From positions 62,001-126,000 of the forward strand of contig CALWVZ010000002.1 in the NCBI GenBank assembly GCA_944385125.1: 64,000 nucleotides of DNA. Reading direction: 5' to 3'. The position numbers and the translations under genes are program-made. Below are positions 26,186 through 35,957 of this stretch, one piece after another. This DNA comes from an uncultured Oscillospiraceae bacterium. GTDB taxonomy: Bacteria > Bacillota > Clostridia > Oscillospirales > Oscillospiraceae. Every line of letters starts with the position of its first letter. The first letter of the stretch is position 1. The notes under the pieces were generated by a model. That model was given only the letters and a program-made list of their open reading frames with translations, did no database searches and was not told the origin of the DNA.

Positions 26186-26207
26186 GTCGGAGACTAAAAA
26201 GAATAAT

Positions 26208-26503
26208 AAGCTGAACAATCCAGGCCCCGGGAGATCCCGGGGCCTGGATTGTCGAGACTGTCAAAAAACTATAGTATAAGTAAAGACAATAGAGCAGCGG
26301 GGGAGCACGAGGGGGCAAGGCCCGCCTCGTGATGCAATAACCCGCCACAGAAAAGCCTTGATTTTTCAAGGCTTTTCGGGCGAAGCAGCATTTTGCCAAG
26401 GGCAAAATGCTTGGCGGGAGAAGCGCAGTCAAAAAAGTCTGTAGGGCTTTTTTGACAAGCTGAACAATCCAGGCCCCGGGAGATCCCGGGGCCTGGATTG
26501 TCG
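26208..26503. repeat. Hairpin-rich element flanked by 47-bp direct repeats
   Basis: The identical 47-base sequence occurs at 26208-26254 and 26457-26503. Each copy is itself a perfect 17-bp hairpin with a 4-base loop. The 202 bases between hold at least four more inverted repeats: 26306-26331 (about 11 bp, one bulge), 26351-26376 (11 bp, TTTT loop), 26388-26410 (10 bp) and 26428-26456 (10 bp). A 7-bp pair (26341-26347 with 26412-26418) encloses two of them, giving a branched structure. No open reading frame is credible. It fills the 347-base gap between convergent genes, and the end copies could act as terminators. It may be a REP/MITE-like element or a structured RNA. Confidence 0.7.
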
Positions 26504-26532
26504 TTGTTTTCTCTGTGTCTCTGTAAGGCGCT

Positions 26533-26937
26533 TCAGCCGTACTGTTCCGCCAGATATATGCCCACTCTGGACTGTATCTCCTTTGCCACGCTGTCCACGT
26601 CCTTGTCCTTCTGGAAGTATCCCTGGGCACAGTTTAAGACGATGTCAAGTATCAGCTCATCGCATATGGCCAGGCAGTCCAGCTTTTCCGTCGGCTCCTC
26701 CACCTGCCGGGATATATCTTCGCTGTCTATGGCTTTAGAGCGTATGGTCACCGGCAGAGGACATGCCCAGCCGCTCTTCCGGCAGCAGCCCGGAGGAAGC
26801 TCCCTCCCAAGACGGGAAGCCGATGAACTGAGCCCGGCCTCCAAAGCAGCAGTTGAACAGGGCGATATCATCCACAGTGTAGCGGCCAAAATCCCACATG
26901 GCGATCTTCTGCTCCCCTGTGTACGCCAGGCCCAGGC
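26533..26937 (-). pseudogene. C-terminal remnant of an extracellular solute-binding protein
   Basis: Two minus-strand frames carry pieces of one protein. From 26937 the frame reads GLAYTGEQKIAMWDFGRYTV, then FIGFPSWEGASSGLL, and stops near 26743. The end, NCAQGYFQKDKDVDSVAKEI followed by QSRVGIYLAEQYG, lies in another frame and stops at 26533. Both match the C-terminal part of ABC-transporter solute-binding lipoproteins of Oscillospiraceae as I recall them. The first piece starts directly behind the stop of the adjacent membrane-protein gene, so the N-terminus has been lost and a frameshift has followed. Family assignment is moderately secure; loss of function is clear if this reading is right. 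Confidence 0.55.
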
Positions 26938-28668
26938 TCAGTTTTCGCTGACTATCCGATATATCTCCAGCCCGGTCTCTGTGCTGAGCTCCTCCAGCTT
27001 TTCCGCCCGGGCGGAGGGCTCATAGTATTTTTGCAGATATTCCACGGTGCGCTCAATATCCTTATCTATGAGCAGCACCTGGGGATTGTCTATCATGTCC
27101 GGGTAGGGGTTTTCTATGCCATAGCTCTCCAGCACATGCTCTATGCTGGGGTGGTACAGGCTCCAGCCCCCCAGCAGCACTATCCTGTCGGCAAAGCCCT
27201 GGGGAGCCGTCTCCAGGGGCCCATAGAGCTCATGGTCTATACTCCAGACCTTGCACAGATACAGGTGCTCCTCATCCTCCAGAAGCAGCTCCACTGCGGC
27301 CTTCTGGCTGCTCTTGTCCTCCACCTCATATTGGCCGCTGTAGAGGCAGACGTTTTTGTTCATATACAGCCCGGTAAATACGGCCAGCACAGCCAGGGCA
27401 CAGCACAGCAGGCCCTCTCTTTTCAGCTTCTCCCCGTCCATCAGAAAGCTCATCACCAGGGCCAGGGCCAGCAGCAGGCCCATGTCCATGCGGTTTGCAA
27501 GATAACGGTTCTGGTATATCATCAGCAGGTAGATAATGCCGAAGAAGCCCAGGCTCAGCAGCAATCCCAGCCAAGAACGCCAACTGCGCCGTCCGCAGGC
27601 GAGCCAAAGCATCAGCATCAGGGCCGGGGCAAAAAAGGCAAGGGTCTTTGCAAGGCCCGGCACGGCCTCATCCAGGAACACGCCCAGGCACTCCCCCGGG
27701 CTCTTGGGGTCCAGCCACTGGTCCCTGGCCGCCAGCACCGCCTCCATCTGCTCCAGGGAGAACTTCTCCGTGTCATAGAAGTTCCAGTTCTTCAGAAAGT
27801 ACACCGCATTGTCGTCCAGGTCCAGGGAGTCGTATACCTCCTGCATCTGCTCATAGTCCGGCAGCTGGGCATAGTCCATGAGCACATGGCGGGTGTAATT
27901 GAAGTCGGTAAAGTACCCGTAGTCCCCCCGGGTCCACAGGAAGCGGTCAAAGCTGTACAGGGCCAGCACCGCCGCCAGCAGCAGCAGGAAGGGCCGGGCG
28001 TAAAGCCATGACTGCCTCAGCTTTTCCTTTGTCCGCTCCCCCTTATGGTTTGCCCATATATCCAGCAGAGCCGCAAGGCCCGCCGGGGCCATAAGGGCGG
28101 CTACGCCAAAAAACTCCTCATAGCGCCAGAGATAGCCCAGCAGCGCCAGGGCAAAGCCCAGGGCCAGGGGCAGCTTTCTTGTGCTCTCCCCCTCCCCCTT
28201 GGCATAGAGCATCAGGCTCAGTCCCCCCGCCGTGCCCAGGGCGCAGACCTTGGAAAAGGAGGGATAGAGGTAGGCGTTCATGCCCACGGTCATGAGGACA
28301 ATGGCGGCCATGCTCAGGGCAGGCAGCGGGCGGAAGCGCCGCAGCAGCACCCAGGTTGCGGCGGTAAAGCCGCAGAACATCAGGGCGTACTGGGATATGC
28401 TGTACCAGTTCAGGCTCTCCCCCAAAAGGCTGTACTCCAGCTTCAGAATATAGCCCAGGACTATATTGATAAAGGGGATATAGGCGCTCTTCTCCGCCAT
28501 CTGGCCGTCCACGAACTTGCTCATGAGCACCTCGTCGTTGGTCTCAAAGCGGGGAGTGAAGCAGTTGAGCATCAGCAGCAGGAACAGGGCGTTCAGCAGC
28601 AGCGCCGCCGCCAGCCTCAGTCCCCTGTCTCTGTCCCATTTTCCTCTTAGTCTCTCAAAAAAAGCCAT
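26938..28668 (-). CDS. Multi-pass membrane protein, GT-C-like (copy C)
   Basis: 576 residues with about 10-11 hydrophobic segments and a soluble C-terminal domain of about 150 residues. The first extracytoplasmic loop carries RFETNDEVLMSKFVDGQMAE; an acidic pair at this place resembles the catalytic loop of GT-C glycosyltransferases or GtrII-like proteins (inference). The middle has the NRYLANRMDMG motif shared with its two paralogs, and the end reads STETGLEIYRIVSE. It is the third of three tandem paralogs, 9 bases behind copy B. Likely it acts on lipid-linked sugars or surface polymers, but no substrate can be named. GAGGATGGGAC precedes the ATG. Confidence 0.75.
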   Translation of the reverse strand: MAFFERLRGKWDRDRGLRLAAALLLNALFLLLMLNCFTPRFETNDEVLMSKFVDGQMAEKSAYIPFINIVLGYILKLEYSLLGESLNWYSISQYALMFCGFTAATWVLLRRFRPLPALSMAAIVLMTVGMNAYLYPSFSKVCALGTAGGLSLMLYAKGEGESTRKLPLALGFALALLGYLWRYEEFFGVAALMAPAGLAALLDIWANHKGERTKEKLRQSWLYARPFLLLLAAVLALYSFDRFLWTRGDYGYFTDFNYTRHVLMDYAQLPDYEQMQEVYDSLDLDDNAVYFLKNWNFYDTEKFSLEQMEAVLAARDQWLDPKSPGECLGVFLDEAVPGLAKTLAFFAPALMLMLWLACGRRSWRSWLGLLLSLGFFGIIYLLMIYQNRYLANRMDMGLLLALALVMSFLMDGEKLKREGLLCCALAVLAVFTGLYMNKNVCLYSGQYEVEDKSSQKAAVELLLEDEEHLYLCKVWSIDHELYGPLETAPQGFADRIVLLGGWSLYHPSIEHVLESYGIENPYPDMIDNPQVLLIDKDIERTVEYLQKYYEPSARAEKLEELSTETGLEIYRIVSEN

Positions 28669-28677
28669 GTCCCATCC

Positions 28678-30375
28678 TCAGCTGATTATCCTGTAAATGT
28701 TCAGCCCCGTCTCGCTGCTGAGAGGCTGGACCAGTTCGGCCCGGGCCTCCGGGGCATATTTATCTCTTATAAACTGCAAAGGCGTGCTGATATCCTTGCT
28801 TATTATGCAGGCCCTGTCGTTGTACACCAGGTCCCGCATTGGCTCCTCTATGCCATAGGCGGCCATGGCGGCGTCGTTCAGAGGGTGGTTTTCACACCAA
28901 TCTCCCATCAAAACGATGCTGTCGGCATAACCGGCGGGAACGGTCTCCAGGGGCGAATACAGGGTCAGGTTTATTGCGTCAACCTCTGCCAGGAAGAAAT
29001 GCTCGTCGTCGATAAGGGTCTCCACCGCCGCCTTGTCGGCGCTGTCATCCCCCAGAAAGTTGTCAGGATAGAAGTAACAGTAATCCTGGTTCTGCCGATA
29101 AGCCAGACCCAGGCAGAGGCACAGCAGCGTCAGGCACAGCAGCCCGTCGCCCCGGGCCCTCCCCGGCTCTATGAGCCACAGCAGCGTCACCGTCAGGGCA
29201 AAGAAGAAGCCCGCATCGGTGCGGTTCACCAGGTAACGGCCCTGATAGATGAGATACAGGTACAGCAGACCGAAGGCAGCAAAGGCCAGGCCCAGGCACA
29301 GAAAGTCCCTCAGCCTCCTTCTGCCCCAGGCCAGCCACAGCGCCAGGGCCGCCAGCATACCGTATATGGCCTTCTGGATAAAAAAGGCGGACAGGCAGTT
29401 GTTGAGGAAGGTCCCCAGACACTCCCCGGGGCTGGGTTTTGTCACCAGTTCGTCCCGGGTGTCGGCCAGGACCTCATAGGTCTCCCCCGTCCACACAGAG
29501 CGCTCATAGCAGTTTTCCATGAACATGTCCCGGGTGTATTCGTCTATGCCCCGGCTGTCATAGGCCTCGGGCATCTGCTCATACTCCGGCACATTGTAGT
29601 CCACAAAGCGGCTGCGCCGGGCGTTGAACTCCTTGTAGCTGCTGTATTCGCTGTTGTCCCAAATCAGCTCGTTGCCTATAAAAACTCCTGCAGCCAGGAC
29701 TATGGTCAGCAGGAAAGGCAGCAAAAAGCGCCCCCCGGCCCTGAGCCGCCGGCCGGAAGGGGCAGAGCTCAACTGTTCGGCCAGGGCCCACAGGCCCAGA
29801 GGGACCAGCAGGACCGCACAGGCGGCAAACTCCTTGTCCCTCATCATCAGGGCAAAGAGCAGCAGCACGGCGCCCAGTACCAGGGGCACCCATTTTCTTG
29901 CGCCCCTCTTTTCAATTGCCCCCGTCAACATCAGGCTCACGCCTCCCGCCGTGGCGATCCCGGCGGTCTTGGTGTAGGTGAGGGCCAGGTAGCTGTCCGC
30001 CCCGAAAAAGCAGAGCACGGCCAGGGAGGCGGCAGCGGCGGGCAGGAGCTCCAGACGTCTGAAGAGCATGTAGCTCAGTCCGGTAAAGCTCAGCAGCAGC
30101 ATGGTATATTGCAGCAGGGAGAACATGGGCAGGGCATTGCCGCTGACATTGTACAGCGCTATCAGCAGCCGGGCCAGGAAGTAGTTGATATAGACCACGA
30201 ATGGGCTCTTTACGCCGGTCTGGCCGTCCAGATATTTCTGGACGGTCAGATCGTCGTTTTCCTCAAACCGAACTTCAAAGCACAGCAGCAGCGCCGCCAG
30301 GAAGGCCAGATTCAGCAGTATGGCGAACAGCAGCCGTGCCCTGTCGCTTTTGTACCAGTTTTTGCCAAGTGTCAT
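28678..30375 (-). CDS. Multi-pass membrane protein, GT-C-like (copy B)
   Basis: 565 residues, same architecture as copy C: N-terminal helix, the loop RFEENDDLTVQKYLDGQTG with the acidic ND pair, about ten further membrane segments, the QGRYLVNRTDAGF motif at about residue 370 and a soluble tail ending in SSETGLNIYRIIS. Identity to copy C is spread over the whole length but clearly well below complete, so the duplication is old. AAAAGGGAAATC precedes the ATG. It starts 13 bases after the end of the broken copy A. Function inferred only as a surface-glycan or lipid-linked-sugar enzyme. Confidence 0.75.
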   Translation of the reverse strand: MTLGKNWYKSDRARLLFAILLNLAFLAALLLCFEVRFEENDDLTVQKYLDGQTGVKSPFVVYINYFLARLLIALYNVSGNALPMFSLLQYTMLLLSFTGLSYMLFRRLELLPAAAASLAVLCFFGADSYLALTYTKTAGIATAGGVSLMLTGAIEKRGARKWVPLVLGAVLLLFALMMRDKEFAACAVLLVPLGLWALAEQLSSAPSGRRLRAGGRFLLPFLLTIVLAAGVFIGNELIWDNSEYSSYKEFNARRSRFVDYNVPEYEQMPEAYDSRGIDEYTRDMFMENCYERSVWTGETYEVLADTRDELVTKPSPGECLGTFLNNCLSAFFIQKAIYGMLAALALWLAWGRRRLRDFLCLGLAFAAFGLLYLYLIYQGRYLVNRTDAGFFFALTVTLLWLIEPGRARGDGLLCLTLLCLCLGLAYRQNQDYCYFYPDNFLGDDSADKAAVETLIDDEHFFLAEVDAINLTLYSPLETVPAGYADSIVLMGDWCENHPLNDAAMAAYGIEEPMRDLVYNDRACIISKDISTPLQFIRDKYAPEARAELVQPLSSETGLNIYRIIS

Positions 30376-30388
30376 GTGATTTCCCTTT

Positions 30389-32101
30389 TTAGCTTACCAG
30401 CTTGTATATGTTGATACCAACTTCAGCGCTCAGATCTTCCACTAGCTCAGCCCTGGCATTTTCATCGTAATAGTAACGGACATATCTTACCAGCCGTTCT
30501 ACATCGTTGGGAATAACATATACCTTTTCATTATTTACAGAATCTTTGTATGGGTTTTCTACATCGTATTCTGCCAGCAGTTCCATTACCTGTGGATGCC
30601 TAACGGCCCAGCCCGCTGAAAAATACAGTTTATCCCTGTAGCCCTGGGGAAAAGCTTCCAGCGGAGAATATATGTACTGATTAAGCGCTGTACTTCCCAC
30701 AATAAACAAATGTTCGTCATCTATGAGCATTTGGATTTGTTTTTTGGAGTATCCATTGTCCCCTGCCAGGTTATCTGAATATTTGGAATGGAAGGTTTTG
30801 TACTGGTTTAAACAAACCACCATTGCCGTCAATGTTATGAGCAGGCATACGACTTGTCTTCCTCTTCCGAGTCTTACATCACCCAGCTGCCATAACATAC
30901 CGGCAGATATTGCCATAAACATTCCTGCATCTATGCGGTCGATCAGATATCTGCCCAGCCATATGAATCAGAAATATATTCCGGCAAAAATGAATATCTG
31001 TCCCGCCAGAGCGACCATTTTAAATTTGTCATGTTTGGCAGCAAATAACCATAACGCAAGGATTCCGGCGCTTCCCCACATGAAGCCGTATGTCAAGAAC
31101 ACCTTCCAGCATGAGGCAAACGTTTTCACCAAATCCCCAAAACCGGGGTTCAAGCCCAGCTGGATTCTCTCCAGAGCAACCCGCTCGGCAGTCTCTGTTG
31201 TCCAGACAGCCGTATCGTCAAAACCCTGGTAATCATTTGCCATAAAGCAGGCGTCCCTGGAAATGTTCAGTTCCTCATATACCTCCGGCATGAGGTCATA
31301 ATCCTTAACATTTTGACGTATATCTACTACTTCACGGCACTGAAATATTAATTCTTTATATTCCTTATAAGGGCTGGTACGCCATATCAGGCTGTTTCCG
31401 CCGTACAAACCGGCTGCAAGCGCCAGCATTGCCAGAAACGGCGCAAGGTAGGACAATGCCTCTCTGAGTATCCTGCGCTCCCCTTTTGCACCTATATAGG
31501 TCAACATCTCGTAAAGTCCGATGGGGAAAATCAGCAGGAGCATCAGTCCAAAGGATTCAAAGCGCAGCATGCATGAAAGCAGGCACAGCAAAATCCCGAC
31601 CGCCATCGTAAGCCATTTTTCGATTTTATCAGTCTGTTCCCTTCTGGAAAACAGCATAAGCATTACTCCAGAAATGGCCGCAGCGCTGGATGATTTTGTA
31701 AACGTAATCCAGATATAGCACTCCGGCCCAAAGGCGCCCAGAAAGCATACTGCCGCTCCGAAAGCCACAAGGAAATTGCAGCGCCGCAATAAGATATAAC
31801 TGATCCCGGTAAAAGATAGGTACAGCATTGCATACTGCAGCAGATTGTATATCGGATAGCTGTTATCGCACAGATCGTAGAGTCGTTTCAGAATCTCTGC
31901 CAGAAAATAATTACAATGCAAAATGTAGCTGCTCTTATTCGCCATCTGTCCATCGATAAACATTGATATTAAAATGTCATCATTTATGGCGTATCTTGGC
32001 GTAACTATTTTCAGCAGTACATACAGGAACACATAATTTGCCGTTACAGCCAGCAGCAGCTTTACCCACCGTTTTTCATACCAAGTATTGACCAGCTTCA
32101 T
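30389..32101 (-). pseudogene. GT-C-like paralog (copy A) split by an in-frame TGA
   Basis: The frame opens at an ATG at 32101 (GAGGAGGA upstream) and runs 377 residues to a TGA at 30970-30968. The same frame then continues without further stop to 30389 and encodes the expected remaining part: LGRYLIDRIDAGMF matches QGRYLVNRTDAG of copy B, and the end EVGINIYKLVS matches the paralogs. One nonsense change therefore separates two otherwise intact halves (about 571 residues in all). The N-terminal loop RYAINDDILISMFIDGQMAN is conserved. The DNA is visibly more AT-rich than the two paralogs, suggesting separate origin. It may be a recent pseudogene or a strain variant. Confidence 0.8.
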
Positions 32102-32122
32102 AAAATCCTCCTCAGGCAGGAT

Positions 32123-33628
32123 TTATTTCACGCTCTCCACGAAGCGCAGGAAGGCGGTGCGGCCCTGCTCGTCCCGCTTGAAGACCCCGGCGTGCTCCAG
32201 CACCTGCTGGAACACCACGCCCACCTCCTGGCGCAGGATCTTGTCCGCATCCTCTTTGCTGAAGTCATAACGAGTCTTCAGCTCCTCGGCCCAGGGGGCG
32301 TGCTTTGCGGTGGCCTCGGAGGCATAGAGGTCCCCTCCGTTTTTCAGCACTTCCGCCAGCTCCCGCAGCTCCTCCTTGAGCCTGGCCGGCAGCACGGCCA
32401 GCCCCATCACCTCGATGAGTCCTATATTCTCTTTCTTTATATGGTGCAGCTCGGCGTGGGGGTGGAACAGGCCCAGGGGGTGCTCCTCCGTGGTGAGGTT
32501 GTTGCGCAGCACCAGGTCCATCTCATAGTCCTTGCCACGGCGGCGGGCAATGGGAGTGATGGTGTTGTGGGGCTCGCCCTCAGTCTCGGCAAAGACATTC
32601 ACGCTCTCGTCGCTGTATTCTCTCCATGCTCCCAGTATCTTGTCCGCCAGCTGGGCTATACGCCCGCTGTCGGCACAGCGCAGGCGGATGACGGACATGG
32701 GCCATTTCACTATGCCCGCCTTTATATCCTCAAAGCCGGGGAAGCTGAGCTCCTGCTCCACTTCCGCCTTCTCCATGGCAAAGCAGTAGTTGCCGCCCTG
32801 GAAGTGGTCATGGCTGAGGATGGAGCCGCCCACTATGGGCAGGTCCGCATTGCTGCCCAAAAAGTAGTGGGGGAACTGGCGCACAAAGTCCAGCAGGCGC
32901 AGGAAGGTGTTCTTGTCTATCTTCATGGGCACGTGTTTCTCATTCAGGACTATGCAGTGCTCATTGTAATACACATAGGGGGAATACTGGAGGAAGAAAT
33001 TCTCCCCGTTGAGCTTCAGGGGTATTATCCTGTGGTTGGCCCTGCCGGGGTAGTCCATGCGCCCGGCATAGCCCTCCGCCTGGCGGCACAGCAGGCACTT
33101 GGGATAGCCGGAGCTCTTCTGGAGCTTGGCAGCGGCTATGGCCCTGGGGTCCTTCTCCGGCTTGGAGAGGTTGATGGTAATGTCTATATCCCCGTATTGG
33201 GTCTTGGATACCCACTTCATGTCCTTTATCACCCGGTAGCTGCGGATATAGTCCGTATAGCGGCTGAAGTCATAGTACCACTGGGTGGCCACCATGGGGC
33301 TTATCTTGTACTGGTACCAGAACTTCTCCAGCACCTGGGAGGGTCTGGGCGTGATGGCGCCCATGAGCCGGGAGTCCAGCAGGTCCCGGCTGGTAACGCC
33401 GCCGGGTATTATCCCCCGCTCCTCCGCATCGTCCAGCAGGCCTTTGAGTATCTCCTCCAGGGGCGGCTCAAAAAGCAGCTCCTCCGGGGACTCAAAGCTG
33501 TCCAGACCAAGCACCGCCAGTATATTGTTCAGCGCCCAATACCTGTCTTCCCGTTCTATCAGGTTCCGGGAGACGCCGTAATTCACCAGCTGGGCTATCC
33601 TGATGTTTCTTATTTCTTCCTTTGTCAT
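32123..33628 (-). CDS. galT: UDP-glucose-hexose-1-phosphate uridylyltransferase, Firmicutes type
   Basis: About 501 residues, the length of the large class II GalT. It swaps galactose-1-phosphate for glucose-1-phosphate on UDP-glucose in the Leloir pathway. Seen: FWYQYKISPMVATQWYYDFS, MDYPGRANHRIIPLKLNGE, YVYYNEHCIVLNEKHVPM, VGGSILSHDHFQGG with the His pair, and GLFHPHAELHHIKKENIG near the end. I chose the ATG at 33628; a GTG at 33637 overlapping the tex stop is also possible. It directly follows tex and is followed by the GT-C-like genes. galK and galE are not in the window. Confidence 0.93.
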   Translation of the reverse strand: MTKEEIRNIRIAQLVNYGVSRNLIEREDRYWALNNILAVLGLDSFESPEELLFEPPLEEILKGLLDDAEERGIIPGGVTSRDLLDSRLMGAITPRPSQVLEKFWYQYKISPMVATQWYYDFSRYTDYIRSYRVIKDMKWVSKTQYGDIDITINLSKPEKDPRAIAAAKLQKSSGYPKCLLCRQAEGYAGRMDYPGRANHRIIPLKLNGENFFLQYSPYVYYNEHCIVLNEKHVPMKIDKNTFLRLLDFVRQFPHYFLGSNADLPIVGGSILSHDHFQGGNYCFAMEKAEVEQELSFPGFEDIKAGIVKWPMSVIRLRCADSGRIAQLADKILGAWREYSDESVNVFAETEGEPHNTITPIARRRGKDYEMDLVLRNNLTTEEHPLGLFHPHAELHHIKKENIGLIEVMGLAVLPARLKEELRELAEVLKNGGDLYASEATAKHAPWAEELKTRYDFSKEDADKILRQEVGVVFQQVLEHAGVFKRDEQGRTAFLRFVESVK

Positions 33629-33633
33629 ATATG

Positions 33634-35793
33634 TCACCGACCTTTCGCCTGTTTTATTGAAAGAGATATGCGGTGCTTTTTCTCCTCCACGTCCAGCACC
33701 ACTACCTTTACCACATCACCTACCGCCAGGACCTCACTGGGATGGCGGATGAATTTATCGCTTATCTGGGAAATATGGACCAGGCCGTCCTGATGGACGC
33801 CGATATCCACAAAAACTCCGAAGTCAATCACGTTTCGCACGGTACCCGTCAGCTCCATGCCGGGCTTGAGGTCCTTTATCTCCAGCACGTCCCGGCGCAG
33901 CAGCACGGGAGGCAGCTCGTCTCTGGGGTCCCGGCCCGGCTTCATAAGCTCGGCGGCGATGTCCCTGAGGGTGGGCTCGCCCACGCCGCAGTCCTCTGCG
34001 GCCCTGGCGGCGCCGTAGCTCTCCAGCCGCTCCGGCAGCTGAGCTATATTCCCGGCAGCCACGTCCTCCAGGCTGTAGCCGCAGAGCTCCAGCAGCTTTT
34101 GCGCAGCGGCATAGCTCTCCGGATGGACGGCGGTGTTATCCAACACCTGCTTGCTCTCCGGCACACGCAGGAAACCGGCGCACTGCTGGAAAGCCTTGGG
34201 CCCCAGCTTTGGCACCTTGGTTATGCTCTTACGGCTGGTAAAGACCCCATTTTCCTCCCTGTAGGCCACGATGTTTTTGGCGGTGGTCTTGTTGAGCCCG
34301 GACACCCTTTGCAGCAGGGCCGGGGAGGCGGTATTGACGTCCACGCCCACGGCGTTGACGCAGTCCTCCACCACCCCGTCCAAAGTCTCCTCCAGCTTGG
34401 CCTGGGGCATATCGTGCTGGTACTGGCCCACGCCTATGGCCATGGGCTCTATCTTCACCAGCTCGGCCAGAGGGTCCTGGAGCCGGCGGGCTATGGACAC
34501 GGCGGAACGCAGGTTCACGTCAAAGTCCGGGAATTCCTCCGCCCCCAGCTTGGAAGCGGAGTACACCGAGGCCCCGGCCTCGTTTACTATTGCATAGGCC
34601 TGGCCGCCCCCCAGCTGGTGGAGCATCTCCACGGTCATCTGCTCCGTCTCCCGGGAGGCGGTGCCGTTGCCGATAGCGATGTGCTCCACGCCGTGCTTTC
34701 TTATCAGGGCGGAGAGTGTGCGTATGGCCTCCGCCTTCTTCCCGGCGGAGAAGGTGGGATAGACAACGGCGGTATCCAGCACCTTGCCGGTGCCGTCCAC
34801 CACCGCCACCTTGCAGCCGTTGCGGTAGCCCGGGTCCAGACCCATGGTCACCTTGCCCTTCACCGGCGGCTGCATCAGCAGGGGCTTGAGGTTAAGGGCG
34901 AACATCTTTATGGCGCCCTCGCAGGCGCTGTCAGTAAGGCTGCTCCTGGTCTCCCGCTCAAGAGAGGGGAAGATGAGCCGGTCATAGGCGTCGTCGGCAG
35001 CGGCACGGACAAAGGCCATGGCGCTGCTGCCCGGCTTTATCACCCCACGGCGCAGCCGCTGCAGGGCGGTCTCCCGGTCCACTTCCACCGAGACCTTCAA
35101 TATGCCCTCTTTCTCGCCCCGGTTTATGGCCAGGATCTGGTGTCCCTGGAGGCGGCTGAGACTCTGGCTGAAATCGTAGTACAGGCGGTAGACGCTGTCC
35201 TCCTCTGTGGCAGCCTCCGACCTGAGCTTTCCGTTGGCTTTTATATAGTCCCTTAAAATGCCCCGCAGGGCGGCATCGTCGGATATCATTTCGGCAATTA
35301 TATCGGAGGCGCCGGCCAGGGCCTCCTCCACAGACTCCACGCCTTTTTCGGAGTTTACATAATCTTTTGCCAATTCCTCAGGGGCAGGCAGGTCCCGGCT
35401 CTGTTGAAAAAGCTGCGTGGCCAGAGGCTCCAGGCCTTTTTCCTTTGCCACGGTGGCCCGGGTGCGGCGCTTTTGCTTATAGGGCCGGTACAGGTCCTCC
35501 AGGGCGGCCAAGGTCTCCGCCTCGTCTATGGCCAGGGAAAGCTCTTCTGTCAGCTTGCCCTGTTCCTCTATGGCTTTTTTAACAGTCTCCCGCCGCTGCT
35601 GCAGGCCCCGGAGATATTCTAGTCGCTCCGCCAGAGTGCGCAGGCTGGTGTCGTCCATGGCTCCGTGGAGCTCTTTGCGGTAGCGGGCGATGAAGGGTAT
35701 GGTGTTTCCCTCGTCCAGAAGGCTGATGACATTTTCGATATGGTCCAGGGGCCTGTCCAGCTCCCTTGCCAGGATTTGGCTGATGGTTTCCAA
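33634..35793 (-). CDS. tex: Tex-family RNA-binding transcription accessory protein
   Basis: 719 residues, typical for Tex. Order of domains: N-terminal helical Tex domain with IPFIARYRKELHGAMDD, a YqgF/RNase H-like domain (MGLDPGYRNGCKVAVVDGTG), helix-hairpin-helix segments (NTASPALLQRVSGLNKTTAK) and an S1 RNA-binding domain at the end (GMELTGTVRNVIDFGVFVDI, then QDGLVHISQI). It binds nucleic acid and influences transcription and stress fitness in other bacteria. The start is a TTG about 8 bases behind AGGAGACA. It is cotranscribed with galT, with stop and start adjacent. Confidence 0.96.
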   Translation of the reverse strand: METISQILARELDRPLDHIENVISLLDEGNTIPFIARYRKELHGAMDDTSLRTLAERLEYLRGLQQRRETVKKAIEEQGKLTEELSLAIDEAETLAALEDLYRPYKQKRRTRATVAKEKGLEPLATQLFQQSRDLPAPEELAKDYVNSEKGVESVEEALAGASDIIAEMISDDAALRGILRDYIKANGKLRSEAATEEDSVYRLYYDFSQSLSRLQGHQILAINRGEKEGILKVSVEVDRETALQRLRRGVIKPGSSAMAFVRAAADDAYDRLIFPSLERETRSSLTDSACEGAIKMFALNLKPLLMQPPVKGKVTMGLDPGYRNGCKVAVVDGTGKVLDTAVVYPTFSAGKKAEAIRTLSALIRKHGVEHIAIGNGTASRETEQMTVEMLHQLGGGQAYAIVNEAGASVYSASKLGAEEFPDFDVNLRSAVSIARRLQDPLAELVKIEPMAIGVGQYQHDMPQAKLEETLDGVVEDCVNAVGVDVNTASPALLQRVSGLNKTTAKNIVAYREENGVFTSRKSITKVPKLGPKAFQQCAGFLRVPESKQVLDNTAVHPESYAAAQKLLELCGYSLEDVAAGNIAQLPERLESYGAARAAEDCGVGEPTLRDIAAELMKPGRDPRDELPPVLLRRDVLEIKDLKPGMELTGTVRNVIDFGVFVDIGVHQDGLVHISQISDKFIRHPSEVLAVGDVVKVVVLDVEEKKHRISLSIKQAKGR

Positions 35794-35957
35794 GTTATGT
35801 CTCCTTTATGCGGGCTGCTTTTTCTGCACATTATACCACAGCAGTTTTGGTATGGCAATGTTGAATTGTCCATTTTTGACAAAAGCCGGGGACAAAATAC
35901 GCTCAGGCAGGACATATTAATCTCATCCCGCCTGAGCCATTTCCAATATATGTAAAT

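Noticed and set aside
26208..26503. CRISPR array
   Set aside because: There are only two copies of the direct repeat, each a 47-bp hairpin, with a single 202-bp interval and no cas genes.
30968..30970. TGA as a selenocysteine codon in copy A of the GT-C-like genes
   Set aside because: The paralogs have no Cys at this place and I see no SECIS-like hairpin just downstream. A nonsense mutation is simpler.
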